Below are positions 43,935-52,878 of a DNA stretch of 64,000 nucleotides, piece by piece. This stretch comes from Ectopseudomonas alcaliphila (GTDB taxonomy: Bacteria; Pseudomonadota; Gammaproteobacteria; Pseudomonadales; Pseudomonadaceae), in contig NZ_FNAE01000004.1 of NCBI RefSeq assembly GCF_900101755.1, forward strand, positions 62,001 through 126,000. Reading direction: 5' to 3'. The notes below the pieces were generated by a model, which searched no databases, was not told the DNA's origin, and saw only the letters and a list, made by a program, of their open reading frames with translations. Every line of letters starts with the position of its first letter. Positions within the stretch are counted from its first letter, which is position 1. A program made the position numbers and the translations under genes.

Positions 43935-43974
43935 AGCCCCTCCCACGGGGCATGCAAACTGTGGGAGGGGCTTT
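43933..43974 (+). terminator. Strong hairpin between kinase and regulator genes
   Basis: Arms AAAGCCCCTCCCAC (43933-43946) and GTGGGAGGGGCTTT (43961-43974) pair perfectly over 14 bp with a 14-base loop and end in TTT. It overlaps the kinase stop codon. As a terminator or REP-like attenuator it could lower expression of the response regulator relative to the kinase. Confidence 0.6.
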
Positions 43975-44068
43975 CGGCTCGGGCATCCTGCTTCGCTCTA
44001 CCTCCTGCATCCATGCAGTCGTAGCCGCGACCGATGAAACGCATAACAACAAGAGGAGCAGCACGTAG

Positions 44069-44707
44069 ATGCAACAACTGGTTTATGTGGTCGATGACGA
44101 CCAGGGCATGCTCGACTCGACGCTCTGGCTGCTGGAGTCGGTGGGCCTGACCGGCGTGCCCTTTACCAGTGGCCGCGCCTTTCTCGAGGCCTGCGACCCC
44201 AGCGCCAATGCCTGTGTACTACTCGACGTGCGCATGCCGGGCATGGGCGGGCTGAACGTGCAGGAGGAAATGCGTGCGCGCGGCATCGATCTGCCGGTGA
44301 TCTTCGTCAGCGGTCACGCCGATGTGCCCATCGTCGTGCGCGCGTTCAAGGCCGGCGCGGTGGACTTCATCGAAAAGCCCTACAACGAGCAACTACTGCT
44401 CGACAGTGTGCAGCAGGCGCTGGAGCGTCGCGCGCCGCTAGCGAAGCAGGATCCTCGTCTGGCCGAGGTGCAGGCGCGGCTCGATCAGCTCACCCCGCGC
44501 GAGCGCGACGTGCTGCTGCCGCTGGTGCGCGGCTACACCAACCGCGAAGTCGCCGAGCAGCTCGATATCAGCGTGAAGACCGTCGATCTGTATCGTTCGC
44601 GGGTGATGAAGCGCATGCAGGCCGAAAGTCTGCCGGAGCTGGTGGGTATGGTGATCGCTGCCGGGTTGGTGGACAGCCTGGCGCTGCGTGAGACGGCGCG
44701 CGCCTGA
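44069..44707 (+). CDS. FixJ/LuxR-type response regulator
   Basis: A 212-aa regulator: receiver domain with acidic pocket VVDDDQGM, phospho-Asp in CVLLDVRMPGMGG (about residue 53), Ser in VSGHAD and Lys in IEKPYNEQLL, then a LuxR-type HTH (LTPRERDVLLPLVRGYTNREVAEQLDISVKTVDLYRSRVMKRM). This is the FixJ/TodT layout. AAGAGGAG precedes the start. It is the partner of the upstream HPK4 kinase and probably binds near 41899-41939. Confidence 0.92.
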   Translation: MQQLVYVVDDDQGMLDSTLWLLESVGLTGVPFTSGRAFLEACDPSANACVLLDVRMPGMGGLNVQEEMRARGIDLPVIFVSGHADVPIVVRAFKAGAVDFIEKPYNEQLLLDSVQQALERRAPLAKQDPRLAEVQARLDQLTPRERDVLLPLVRGYTNREVAEQLDISVKTVDLYRSRVMKRMQAESLPELVGMVIAAGLVDSLALRETARA

Positions 44708-44717
44708 AACCTCAGGC

Positions 44718-47327
44718 TTAGCTCGGGTGCAGGTCTAGAGTGGCCCTGCCGTAGACGCCGATCTGTTCGGCCGGCTGCGGGACGCCATACAGGTAGCCCT
44801 GAAAGTGGCGACAGCCCAGGCGTAGCAAGGCATCGCGCTGAGCCTGGCTCTCGACGCCTTCGGCGATGACACGCAACTCCAGCGCCTTACCCAGGGCGAG
44901 AATGGTCCGGACGATGGCGGTGTCGCTGGCATTGTCGAGCAGATCGCGAACGAAGCTGCGGTCGATCTTCAACTGATCGAGTGGCAGGCGTTTCAGGTAG
45001 CTGAGCGATGAGTAGCCGGTACCGAAGTCGTCCAGCGAGAAACGCACGCCGTGGGCCCTGAGTTGCTCCATCTTGTTGATCAGCGCTTCGATGTCCTGGA
45101 CCAGCTGGCTTTCGGTCAGCTCCAGTTCCAGCCTGTGCGGGTTGGCTCCGGTTTCCTGCAGCGCGGTGAGCACATCGGTGACGAAGTCCGGGTGATGGAA
45201 CTGGCGGGCGCTGACGTTGATCGCCACGGTCAGCTCGGCGCGCTGGGGGTCATTGGCCCATGAGGCGAGTTGCTGACAGGCAGTGTGCAGAATCCAGCGG
45301 CCCATGGGCAGGATCAGCCCGGTGCTTTCCGCCAGCGGGATGAACTCGCCGGGTGGCACCAGGCCACGCTGCGGATGTTGCCAGCGTACCAGGGCCTCGG
45401 CGCCGAGCAACTCACCCTGTTCATCCACTTGCGGCTGGTAGTGCAGAAGCAGTTGATCATCGCTCAGGGCGCGGCGCAGTTCGTGTTCCAGGGTGGCGCG
45501 GGCTGCCAGCGCCTGCTGCATGCGCGGATCGAAGAAGCACAGGGTATTGCGTCCGGCGGCCTTGGCTTCGTACATGGCCAGATCGGCGTGCTTGAGCAGC
45601 TCCTCGGGCTTTTCATGAGGCTGTGAGAACAGTGCCACACCGATGCTGGCGCTACCGCTGTGGCTATAGCCGGGCAGCTCGAATGGTGTGGCCAGGGCGC
45701 GCAGCAGTTTGTCGGCGACGTGCTCGATGGCGGCGATGGCCACCTCAGGGTCGGGGTCGAGGCTTTCCAGAATCAGCACGAACTCATCACCACCAAGGCG
45801 CGACAGGCTGTCCTCGAGACGTACCTGGTTGAGCAGCCGTTCGCTGACCTTCTGCAGCAGCAGATCGCCCATGTCGTGGCCGAGGGTGTCATTGAGCTGC
45901 TTGAAATTGTCCAGATCGATGAATAGCAGCGCGCCTTCACGCCGGCTACGCGCGCTGCGGGCCAGGGCGAACTGCAGGTGTTCGAGCAGTAGACGGCGAT
46001 TGGGCAGGCCGGTGAGCGCGTCGTAATAGGCGAGCTGATGGATCTGTTCGAGATTCCTCTTGTGCTCGGTGATGTCGGTGGAAATGCCACACAGGGCGTA
46101 GATGCTACCGTCGGCCGCACGCAGCGGCAGCTTCACCGAAAAGTAGGTGCGCTCGTTACGGCCGTAGCGATCACGGTTGGTTTCCTCGCTCTCGATGCGC
46201 TCGCCAGCCAGCACGCGCCGATCGTTGATGCCTAGCGCCTGTGCCGTGTCGCTGTCGAAAAAGTCTACATCGCTATGCCCGATGACCTGGTCGGCGCTGC
46301 GGCCGAACAACTCGCAGACCTTGCGGTTGGCGTACTGATAACGCAGTTGTGGGTCCTTGATGTAGATATGCGCTTCGACGCTGTCGAGGATGGTGTTCAG
46401 ACGGGCTTCGCTGGTCTTGAGGTGTCGGGTCTTGTCCGCGACCTGGCGGCGCAGCAGCAGGCTGCCGCCAATGGCCAGGGTCAGCAGCGCAGCGAGCAGC
46501 GCCAGTCCCCACCAGAACAGGACGGGAACGCTGCGCTGCTGAGGCGCGCCGCTCCAGCGCTGCAGCACCTGAAAGTAGATAGAGCCGGGCGCTGATTGCC
46601 AATTTTGCAGGTGCTGGTCGATGGCGCTTAGCAGCTCGGCGTTTTCGCCCTTGCGTGTGGCGTAGAACAGCTGTGCGGGCTGGAACATAATCGGTGTCGC
46701 GCTCAGGCGGTAGCTGGAGGCGTGGTAGTCACCGAACAGCTGATTGGCTACCACTGCATCGGCCTGCTCAGTGCGCACCATGGCAAAGCCCTGGCTCAGG
46801 TCGCTGAGTGGAATCATCTGCGCCTGCAGGCCGAAGCTGTCGAGCAGGCTCTGCAGATACTGGAACTGAATCGACCCCTCCAGTGCTGCGATGCGCAGGC
46901 CGCGCAGGTCGAGCACGCTCTGCAGGCGCAGTTCTTCGTGGCTGTACAGCTGCGACCAACTGAATAGCGAAGGCACCTGATGAAAGTCCATCAGTTGTGC
47001 GCGCTCCTCGCTGAAGGCGACGTCCGGTAACAGGTCTATATCGCCGTCCTGCACCAGCTTCAGGCATTGCTGCCAGGCGCAGGGCACGGTCTGCAGTTGC
47101 CAGCGTTCCTCTTTGGCAATGGCCTGCAGCAGTTCACCGAGAATGCCTGATGGTTGCCCGCTGGCATCAGCAAAGATCTTTGGCTCGTTGGCGTATACGC
47201 CGACCCTGACCGTTCGTGCCTCTACGGCAGTGCTCCAGGCGCAGCCCAGCAGGCTCAGGCTCAGGCACAGCAGCAGGTGAACGAGGCGGGGTGAAAAGAG
47301 GGGCTTCATGCGCGGGTCGACTTCCAT
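44718..47327 (-). CDS. GGDEF-EAL cyclic-di-GMP enzyme with periplasmic sensor
   Basis: An 869-aa inner-membrane protein (alternative Met at 47309). Signal peptide, then a periplasmic SBP_bac_3 domain (RVGVYANEPKIFADASGQPSG ... DIDLLPDVAFSEERAQLMDF), one membrane helix (LFWWGLALLAALLTLAIGGSLLL), a PAS domain (TILDSVEAHIYIKDPQLRYQY), GGDEF with intact RLGGDEF and an upstream RxxD (RLED) inhibitory site, and EAL with EALVRW. Both catalytic domains look active in sequence. It should sense a small solute and change cyclic-di-GMP. It converges with the FixJ-type regulator. Confidence 0.93.
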   Translation of the reverse strand: MEVDPRMKPLFSPRLVHLLLCLSLSLLGCAWSTAVEARTVRVGVYANEPKIFADASGQPSGILGELLQAIAKEERWQLQTVPCAWQQCLKLVQDGDIDLLPDVAFSEERAQLMDFHQVPSLFSWSQLYSHEELRLQSVLDLRGLRIAALEGSIQFQYLQSLLDSFGLQAQMIPLSDLSQGFAMVRTEQADAVVANQLFGDYHASSYRLSATPIMFQPAQLFYATRKGENAELLSAIDQHLQNWQSAPGSIYFQVLQRWSGAPQQRSVPVLFWWGLALLAALLTLAIGGSLLLRRQVADKTRHLKTSEARLNTILDSVEAHIYIKDPQLRYQYANRKVCELFGRSADQVIGHSDVDFFDSDTAQALGINDRRVLAGERIESEETNRDRYGRNERTYFSVKLPLRAADGSIYALCGISTDITEHKRNLEQIHQLAYYDALTGLPNRRLLLEHLQFALARSARSRREGALLFIDLDNFKQLNDTLGHDMGDLLLQKVSERLLNQVRLEDSLSRLGGDEFVLILESLDPDPEVAIAAIEHVADKLLRALATPFELPGYSHSGSASIGVALFSQPHEKPEELLKHADLAMYEAKAAGRNTLCFFDPRMQQALAARATLEHELRRALSDDQLLLHYQPQVDEQGELLGAEALVRWQHPQRGLVPPGEFIPLAESTGLILPMGRWILHTACQQLASWANDPQRAELTVAINVSARQFHHPDFVTDVLTALQETGANPHRLELELTESQLVQDIEALINKMEQLRAHGVRFSLDDFGTGYSSLSYLKRLPLDQLKIDRSFVRDLLDNASDTAIVRTILALGKALELRVIAEGVESQAQRDALLRLGCRHFQGYLYGVPQPAEQIGVYGRATLDLHPS

Positions 47328-47397
47328 GGGCAGAGTTCCAGCAGCCTGTTCTGCAGTATGGCCCTCTATGCCGAGTATGCGAGCATCAGGGCGATGC

Positions 47398-48009
47398 TCA
47401 GTCGGCCCAGCCGCGATAGACGTGGGTCATGGGTCTGGGTCCCTTCAGGTAGCCGGTATCCAGCTGGCGGATATGAAAGCCGCCGGCCGTGATCAGTGCG
47501 GGTATGTCGCGGTCCAGGTGGCAGCCGCCGGCCAGCGGCTTCCACAACGGGGTGAGGCGACGTTGCCAGCGCACCACCGGCAGGTCGGGCGCCAGGCCGT
47601 GTTCGCAGAACAGCAAACGACCACCGGGTTTCAGCACCCGGCGCATTTCGCCCAGTGCGGCCACCGCATCGGGGATGGTGCAGAGGGTGAAGGTGCAGAC
47701 GATGTCGTCGAAGCTGGCGTCCTCAGCCTGAATCTGGCCCAGCTCCAGGGCGATCATTTCCACCGGCACCTGGCAACGTGCGGCGCGGTCGCGGGCCAGG
47801 TGCTGCATGTCGGCGGACGGATCGACGCCGACGACCAGGTCGACTCGCTGCGGATCGTAGAAACTCAGATTTAGACCCGTGCCGATGCCGATCTCCAGCA
47901 CTCGGCCCTTGGCCAGCGGCACGATCTGCGAACGTGCCTTCATCACCGCGCCCATGCCGCAGGCGAAATCGATCAGATGCGGCAGCACGTGGCGGTCATA
48001 GAGGCCCAT
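47398..48009 (-). CDS. Class I SAM-dependent methyltransferase
   Basis: A 203-aa methyltransferase with motif I VLEIGIGTGLNLSFYDP, motif II acidic residue in VGVDPSADM, and FDDIVCTFTLCTIPDAVAALGEMRRVLKPGGRLLFCEHG. It is like UbiE/phospholipid N-methyltransferases (Methyltransf_11). Substrate unknown. Three bases separate it from the upstream DUF5629-like gene, so the two are probably cotranscribed. Confidence 0.87.
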   Translation of the reverse strand: MGLYDRHVLPHLIDFACGMGAVMKARSQIVPLAKGRVLEIGIGTGLNLSFYDPQRVDLVVGVDPSADMQHLARDRAARCQVPVEMIALELGQIQAEDASFDDIVCTFTLCTIPDAVAALGEMRRVLKPGGRLLFCEHGLAPDLPVVRWQRRLTPLWKPLAGGCHLDRDIPALITAGGFHIRQLDTGYLKGPRPMTHVYRGWAD

Positions 48010-48012
48010 GGC

Positions 48013-48366
48013 TCAGGCTTCGTCTTGCCCGTCGTCGTCATCGTTATCGCCGCGGTAGGCGGCGAAGCACTTGAGGCTGTGGCTGACTTCGTTGCCTTCG
48101 ATCAGCCAGCTGTCGTCCGTTTCGCTGTACCGCGCAGCCTGCACCGAAGCCAGGGAAAACTTCCACAGGCGGCGCTCGCGGCCATCGATGCAGTGCACCT
48201 GCAGCAACGGTTTGGCGGCGCTGTCGCTGCCCGCCGTGCCGGCGCTGATCTGCGCCAGCAATTCGGTGTCGAGGTCGAACTGCCAGGCATACAGGCCGTC
48301 GATCTCCAGCATGTCGGCGTCTTGCAGGGCCTCGATCAGGCTTGTCGGTTTCATCGCTTCATCCAC
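48013..48366 (-). CDS. DUF5629-like small protein
   Basis: A 117-aa protein (Met at 48366 or 48354). It contains ALQDADMLEIDGLYAWQFDL and LQVHCIDGRERRLWKFSLASVQAARYSETDDSWLI, ending in an acidic tail (GDNDDDDGQDEA). It looks like the Pseudomonas DUF5629 family from memory; function unknown. Lies in a minus-strand run with the methyltransferase and the oxidoreductase. Confidence 0.7.
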   Translation of the reverse strand: MDEAMKPTSLIEALQDADMLEIDGLYAWQFDLDTELLAQISAGTAGSDSAAKPLLQVHCIDGRERRLWKFSLASVQAARYSETDDSWLIEGNEVSHSLKCFAAYRGDNDDDDGQDEA

Positions 48367-48370
48367 GGCA

Positions 48371-49012
48371 TCAGCGCCCCAGACGGCGCAGGTCGGAAGA
48401 CTCTATCACGCGCACGCCATCTTCCTCTTCCAGGGCCAGGCGCCAGAGTGCACGGGCCAGGGCGCAGGCGTCGATGCCGCGGTACTTGCCCGGCAGCCAG
48501 CGCAGCAATGGTGCCGCCAGACGCTCGCCAAGACGAAATTCGTGCCGCGCACCGAGCAGCAGCGACGGGCGGGCGATGGTCAGTTGCGGCCAGTCCAGGG
48601 CTTTCAGCGCTTCTTCGGTCTCGCCCTTGACGCGGTTGTAGAACACCGAGGAGTTGGGGTTGGCGCCCAACGCGCTGATCACCACCAGATGCCGTGCGCC
48701 CAGCTCGCGAGCGCGGCGGGCGAAGGCCAGCACCAGATCGTGGTCGACGGCGCGGAAGGCTTCCTGCGAGCCAGCCTGCTTGATGGTGCTGCCCAGGCAG
48801 CAGAACGCGGTATCGACCTGGCCGGAAAGCTGCGGCAGCAGCGCTTGCAGGTCGCCCACCGGGTTTTCCAGGTGCGGGTGGGCGGCCAAGGGGCGACGGG
48901 TAGGCGCCAGCACGCGGGCGACCGTCGGCTCGCTGAGCAGGCGGTCGAGCAGGTGTTCACCGGTGAGTCCGGTGGCGCCGGCGATAAGGATGTGCTGCGG
49001 GGTCAGGTACAT
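48371..49012 (-). CDS. NAD(P)H-binding Rossmann-fold oxidoreductase
   Basis: A 213-aa NAD(P)-binding protein: [20 protein letters not shown] (GxxGxxG), [54 protein letters not shown] (YxxxK-like), [10 protein letters not shown]. It resembles the short YwnB/HTATIP2-like NAD(P)H-binding group. Substrate unknown. Confidence 0.85.
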   Translation of the reverse strand: MYLTPQHILIAGATGLTGEHLLDRLLSEPTVARVLAPTRRPLAAHPHLENPVGDLQALLPQLSGQVDTAFCCLGSTIKQAGSQEAFRAVDHDLVLAFARRARELGARHLVVISALGANPNSSVFYNRVKGETEEALKALDWPQLTIARPSLLLGARHEFRLGERLAAPLLRWLPGKYRGIDACALARALWRLALEEEDGVRVIESSDLRRLGR

Positions 49013-49042
49013 GCGGTTGTCTCTTGTCCGTTACAGTTCAGC

Positions 49043-50767
49043 TTAGTCCTTTGCCGGACCGCTGGCCACGGCACTGAGCGCACGCTCGGCCTGGCTCTGG
49101 CGCAGGTTGCGCCAGTGCTGGAGTACGCCGCGTGGCGCCCAGATCTGCGGTTCGGAAGGTTCGAAGCCGTCGCTCTGCTCACGCTCGGCGACGCGTTCCT
49201 TGGCCAGTTCGAAGGCCCGCTCGAGGTTGTCGGTCTCGCCCAGCGCCTCGGCGAACAGGGCGCGGCCGAAGTAGGTGAAGTCGTTCTCCTCGCTGCAGCC
49301 GAAGGACACCCGGTCGGCACGCGCGGCGGTCATCACCAGGGTCTTTTCGTCCTTGAGTGGCGGGATGAAACCACCGGAATAGCAGGCGGAGATCACCACC
49401 ACCTTGTTGCGCTGCTTGAGTGGAGCGAGCAGGGCGGCCAGCTCGCTGGCGGGCAGATCGGCCAGTTGCAGGCGCGGCTGATCGAGATTGAGCTCGTGAC
49501 GGCGCGAGCCGTGGCTGGTCAGGTAGATGAAGATCAGGTCTTCTTCGCCACTGCGTTCGGCCAGGGCTTGCACCACGCGGGTGAGATTCTCGCGGGTGGC
49601 CAGTGGGCGGTCGGCGAGATGGTCGCGATGGTTGATCAGGCTGATGCTGCCATAGGCGCCGAAGCGCTCGCGCATCAGCCGGCTGACGTAGTCGGCTTCG
49701 CGCATGAAGACGCTTTGCTTGCCGTCGCCGGCCAGGGTCAACGCATACAGCTCGCGCGCCGGGGTTGAAGTTGGAATCGCGGCGATGGCTTCATCGAGCA
49801 GCTGCCCTTGCTGCAGCAGGCCCAGCTCGAGGCTGTCGGGCAGCACCTTGCCCTGTGCGTCACGTACCAGGCGGCCGCGCTGCCAGGTGCCGGACTGGCG
49901 ACTGCCGTCGGCCAGGGTCAGGGTGCCTTCGCCGCTGTACTCGCCACCCGAGAAACGCCCCCGATAGGCACTGCCATCGGTCAGGGTGAGCAGGCCTTCG
50001 CCTTCGTACTGCCAGTCGGCGAACTCGCCGAGATAACGGGTGCCGGCGCCGTCGGTGTATTCACCGGGGCCCTGCATCACGCCATCGATGAACTCCCCGG
50101 CCCAGGTTTCGCCGCTGGCGCTCTGGTAACGGCCCTTGCCGTGGAATTCGTCATTCTGAAAACCGCCGCTGTAGTTGTCGCCATCGGCATTGTGGTAACT
50201 GCCCTGGCCACTGAGCAGCCCTTGGGCGAACACGCCGCTGTACTGGTTGCCGTAGGCGTCACTGCGTACGCCCTGGCCTTCCGGCTGGCCCTTGACGAAC
50301 TGGCCCTGAAAGCTGCTGCCGTCGGCCATCTCCAGTTTGCCCAGGCCATGGAAACGGTCGTTGAGAAATTCACCCTGGTAGCGCTGACCACCCTGTTCCA
50401 GCAGGCCTACGCCACTGAAACGGTTGCGTTCGAAACCGCCCTGGTAGCGGCTGCCATCACTGTAGGTCAGGGTGCCCTGGCCATGGAACATGCCCTCGTG
50501 GAACTCGCCCAGGTAGTGTTCACCACCGGGGCCTTGCCATTCCCCGCTGCCTTCGAGCATGCCGTCCTTGAACTGGCCGACGAACCAGCTGCCGTTGCGG
50601 TAGTCCAGGCGCCCTGGGCCTTGCAGCAGCCCGTCGACTATCTCGCCGCGATACTGACCGCCATCAGGCAGGGTGGCATTGGCTGGCAACAGCGGGCGTG
50701 CTTCGTCGCAACCGACGAGCAGCAGAGACAGGCAAAGAGGCAGTAAACGCAGGGCAAGGGGATTCAT
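49043..50767 (-). CDS. MORN-repeat lipoprotein with C13/caspase-like peptidase domain
   Basis: A 574-aa protein. A lipoprotein signal with lipobox LLLVGCDEA (Cys about 17) is followed by about 13 MORN-type repeats of ~23 residues (for example YRNGSWFVGQFKDGMLEGSG, YSDGSRYQGGFERNRFSG), residues ~30-330. The C-terminal ~230 residues carry a caspase/C13-legumain fold: LIFIYLTSHGSRRH with the catalytic His and VVISACYSGGFIPPL with the catalytic Cys. It is probably envelope-anchored with the peptidase in the periplasm. The start at 50767 gives the signal. Role unknown; MORN repeats may bind lipid or peptidoglycan. Confidence 0.88.
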   Translation of the reverse strand: MNPLALRLLPLCLSLLLVGCDEARPLLPANATLPDGGQYRGEIVDGLLQGPGRLDYRNGSWFVGQFKDGMLEGSGEWQGPGGEHYLGEFHEGMFHGQGTLTYSDGSRYQGGFERNRFSGVGLLEQGGQRYQGEFLNDRFHGLGKLEMADGSSFQGQFVKGQPEGQGVRSDAYGNQYSGVFAQGLLSGQGSYHNADGDNYSGGFQNDEFHGKGRYQSASGETWAGEFIDGVMQGPGEYTDGAGTRYLGEFADWQYEGEGLLTLTDGSAYRGRFSGGEYSGEGTLTLADGSRQSGTWQRGRLVRDAQGKVLPDSLELGLLQQGQLLDEAIAAIPTSTPARELYALTLAGDGKQSVFMREADYVSRLMRERFGAYGSISLINHRDHLADRPLATRENLTRVVQALAERSGEEDLIFIYLTSHGSRRHELNLDQPRLQLADLPASELAALLAPLKQRNKVVVISACYSGGFIPPLKDEKTLVMTAARADRVSFGCSEENDFTYFGRALFAEALGETDNLERAFELAKERVAEREQSDGFEPSEPQIWAPRGVLQHWRNLRQSQAERALSAVASGPAKD

Positions 50768-50901
50768 GACGGACGTCCAGGTCGGTGCTTTGCCCGCAGT
50801 ATGCCGCAAGCCTGGACGCTTGCGCTGCCGAGTCGCACGCTTTGCTGATGCGAGAAGGTTCCCGCTCCGGCGGATGACACCGGAAACGGGAACAGGCAGG
50901 G

Positions 50902-51357
50902 TCAGACGAAGCAGAGGGTCAGCGGCTCGGCGATATAGGCCGGTTTCTCCTGACCTTCGATCTCCAGTACGGCGCGCGCCTTGAGCAGCCACTGGCCGGG
51001 GTTCTTCTCGGTGGCGTCGGTCAGCGTCACCACCAGGCGCACCTTGGAGTCGACCTTGACCGGCTGGATGAAGCGCACGCTGTCGAGGCCGTAGTTAACC
51101 GCCATCTTCAGGCCCTGCGGCATGATCATGATCTTTTCCATCAGCATCGGCACCAGCGACAGCGACAGGAAGCCGTGGGCGATGGTGGTGCCGAAGGGTG
51201 TCAGCTTGGCCTTTTCCGGGTCGACGTGGATGAACTGGTGGTCGCCGGTGCACTCGGCGAACTGATTGATGCGCTGCTGGTCGATGGTCAGCCACTCGGA
51301 CTTGCCGAGTTCCTTGCCAACGTGGTCCTTGAGTTCTGCTACGGGTACGAACGGCAT
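50902..51357 (-). CDS. MaoC-family hydratase
   Basis: A 151-aa hot-dog-fold hydratase: FAECTGDHQFIHVDPEKAKLTPFGTTIAHGFLSLSLVPML carries the catalytic Asp-His pair (TGDHQxxHxD) and AHG. It probably hydrates (R)-enoyl-CoA or is a NodN-like homolog. AAGGAGGAA lies at the right distance before the start on the minus strand. Confidence 0.9.
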   Translation of the reverse strand: MPFVPVAELKDHVGKELGKSEWLTIDQQRINQFAECTGDHQFIHVDPEKAKLTPFGTTIAHGFLSLSLVPMLMEKIMIMPQGLKMAVNYGLDSVRFIQPVKVDSKVRLVVTLTDATEKNPGQWLLKARAVLEIEGQEKPAYIAEPLTLCFV

Positions 51358-51600
51358 AGTTCCTCCTTGAGGACGCGGGTGTTTTTCTTGTGTGCGTGAA
51401 ACCGTTGCGGCCTAGATCATCATGGGGGCGGCATCGGGTCAAGCCTGCCTTGGCGTAATGAATGACGCGGCATAGGCCTGCCTGACGAAGCAATACAGAG
51501 GCCAGCGCGCCTATAATGGCCGACATGCCTCAACAGATGCCCGGAATCCCCTCTCGCGAGCGGAAATACGGCCATCGTTCGTCTTCTGGAGACCTCAAAC

Positions 51601-51960
51601 ATGCTGCTTCGCGGCCTTTCCTGGCTGGTGCTGTGTCAGTTGCTCGGCACCGTTATCAATGTCCTGCTGCTGCCGATGTTGCCCGGGCCGATCATCGGCA
51701 TGCTGTTGTTGTTCGTCTTTCTCATGCTGCGTGGCGAGGTGGGGGAGCCGCTCAGCGTCGCGTCCAGCAGCCTGCTCAAATATCTGCCACTGATTCTGGT
51801 GCCACCAGCCGTGGGCGTGATGGCCTATGCCAGCGACATCGCCGCCGACTTCTGGGCTGTGGTCGGTGCACTGGTGCTGTCGTTGCTGGTGTCGCTGGCC
51901 TTCGCCGGTTGGCTGATGCAGAAGCTGATCGAGCGCCAGCAGCGCCAGGAGGACGTATGA
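51601..51960 (+). CDS. lrgA: LrgA/CidA-family holin-like protein
   Basis: A 119-aa membrane protein with four hydrophobic helices: LRGLSWLVLCQLLGTVINVLLLPMLPGPIIGMLLLF is the family N-terminus. With LrgB it modulates murein hydrolase activity and may export small acids. A TATAAT at 51512-51517 without a clear -35 may be its promoter. The stop overlaps the lrgB start (ATGA). Confidence 0.9.
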   Translation: MLLRGLSWLVLCQLLGTVINVLLLPMLPGPIIGMLLLFVFLMLRGEVGEPLSVASSSLLKYLPLILVPPAVGVMAYASDIAADFWAVVGALVLSLLVSLAFAGWLMQKLIERQQRQEDV

Positions 51961-52673
51961 CTCCGGATTGGCAGGGCGCCTGGCAGGCGCTGACCCATCA
52001 CCCGCTGTTCGGCATCGGCATCACCCTGGGCGCCTATCAGTTGGCCATGGCCGCCTACGAGCGCACCCGCTGGGTATTCCTGCAGCCGGTGCTGGTATCG
52101 ATGCTCGCGGTGATCGGCATTCTGCTGCTCTGCGGTCTGAGTTTCGCCGAGTACCGCAACAGCGTCGCGGCGCTGACCCTGCTGCTCGGCCCGGCCACGG
52201 TGGCCCTGGCTGTGCCGCTGTACCTCAATCTGCGACGGATTCGCCAGCTGTTCTGGCCGATCATCCTGACCTTGCTGATCGCCGGCACCTTCGCCACCGT
52301 GCTCGGTGCAGGGCTGGCCTGGCTGTTTGGCGCCGAGCGGTTGATGCTGATGAGCATGGCGCCGAAATCGGTGACCTCGCCGATCGCCATGCTGGTGGCC
52401 GATCAGATTGGCGGCATCGCGGCGCTGGCGGCGGTGTTCGTGATGATTACCGGGGTCATAGGCGCCATCGTCGGGCCGTCCATTCTGCGTCTGTGCAGGG
52501 TTCATCATCCGGCGGCGCAGGGCATGGCGCTGGGCATCACCGCGCATGCCGTGGGCACGGCGCGGGCGCTGCAGGAGAGCGATGAGTGCGGCGCATTCGC
52601 CGCGCTGGCGATGAGCCTGATGGGGGTGATTACCGCGGTGCTGTTGCCTCTGGCGATTGTCCTGGTGCTGTGA
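51957..52673 (+). CDS. lrgB: LrgB/CidB-family membrane protein
   Basis: A 238-aa multi-helix protein of the LrgB family: ITLGAYQLAMAAYERTRWVFLQPVLVSML, LLGPATVALAVPLYLN, SVTSPIAMLVADQIGGIAALAAVFVMITG, and LGITAHAVGTARALQE are family blocks. Partner of LrgA; together they control autolysis or small-molecule efflux. It starts at 51957 inside the lrgA stop. A longer open frame upstream overlaps lrgA and is rejected. Confidence 0.92.
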   Translation: MTPDWQGAWQALTHHPLFGIGITLGAYQLAMAAYERTRWVFLQPVLVSMLAVIGILLLCGLSFAEYRNSVAALTLLLGPATVALAVPLYLNLRRIRQLFWPIILTLLIAGTFATVLGAGLAWLFGAERLMLMSMAPKSVTSPIAMLVADQIGGIAALAAVFVMITGVIGAIVGPSILRLCRVHHPAAQGMALGITAHAVGTARALQESDECGAFAALAMSLMGVITAVLLPLAIVLVL

Positions 52674-52688
52674 GAGCCTGCCAGGCGA

Positions 52689-52836
52689 TTAACAGGCTGT
52701 TGAAAAACTACCTGCGTTGGCAATACTTCGTTAAAAACGACCTCAAAATGCTCATTTACAACACGTAAACTGCGCTTTTTCGGTCGTTTTTGCCTTGTCT
52801 TGCCTGCCTCGCCTACGTTTTTCAACGGCCTGTTAA
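52689..52836. repeat. 148-bp MITE-like element
   Basis: Ends TTAACAGGCTGTTGAAAAAC (52689-52708) and, inverted, TTAACAGGCCGTTGAAAAAC (52836-52817) match at 19 of 20. The core hairpin has arms AAAAACGACC (52733-52742) and GGTCGTTTTT (52782-52791) and an inner TTTAC/GTAAA stem. It has no coding capacity. Related to 31069-31112 (ends) and 32497-32637 (core). Confidence 0.8.
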
Positions 52837-52878
52837 CGATGCCCTGGCACCATTGCATTGATAACAGGCTTTGAAACC

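Noticed and set aside
48071..49768. 565-aa plus-strand frame opposite four minus-strand genes
   Set aside because: It spans several gene boundaries on the other strand and has no family motif.
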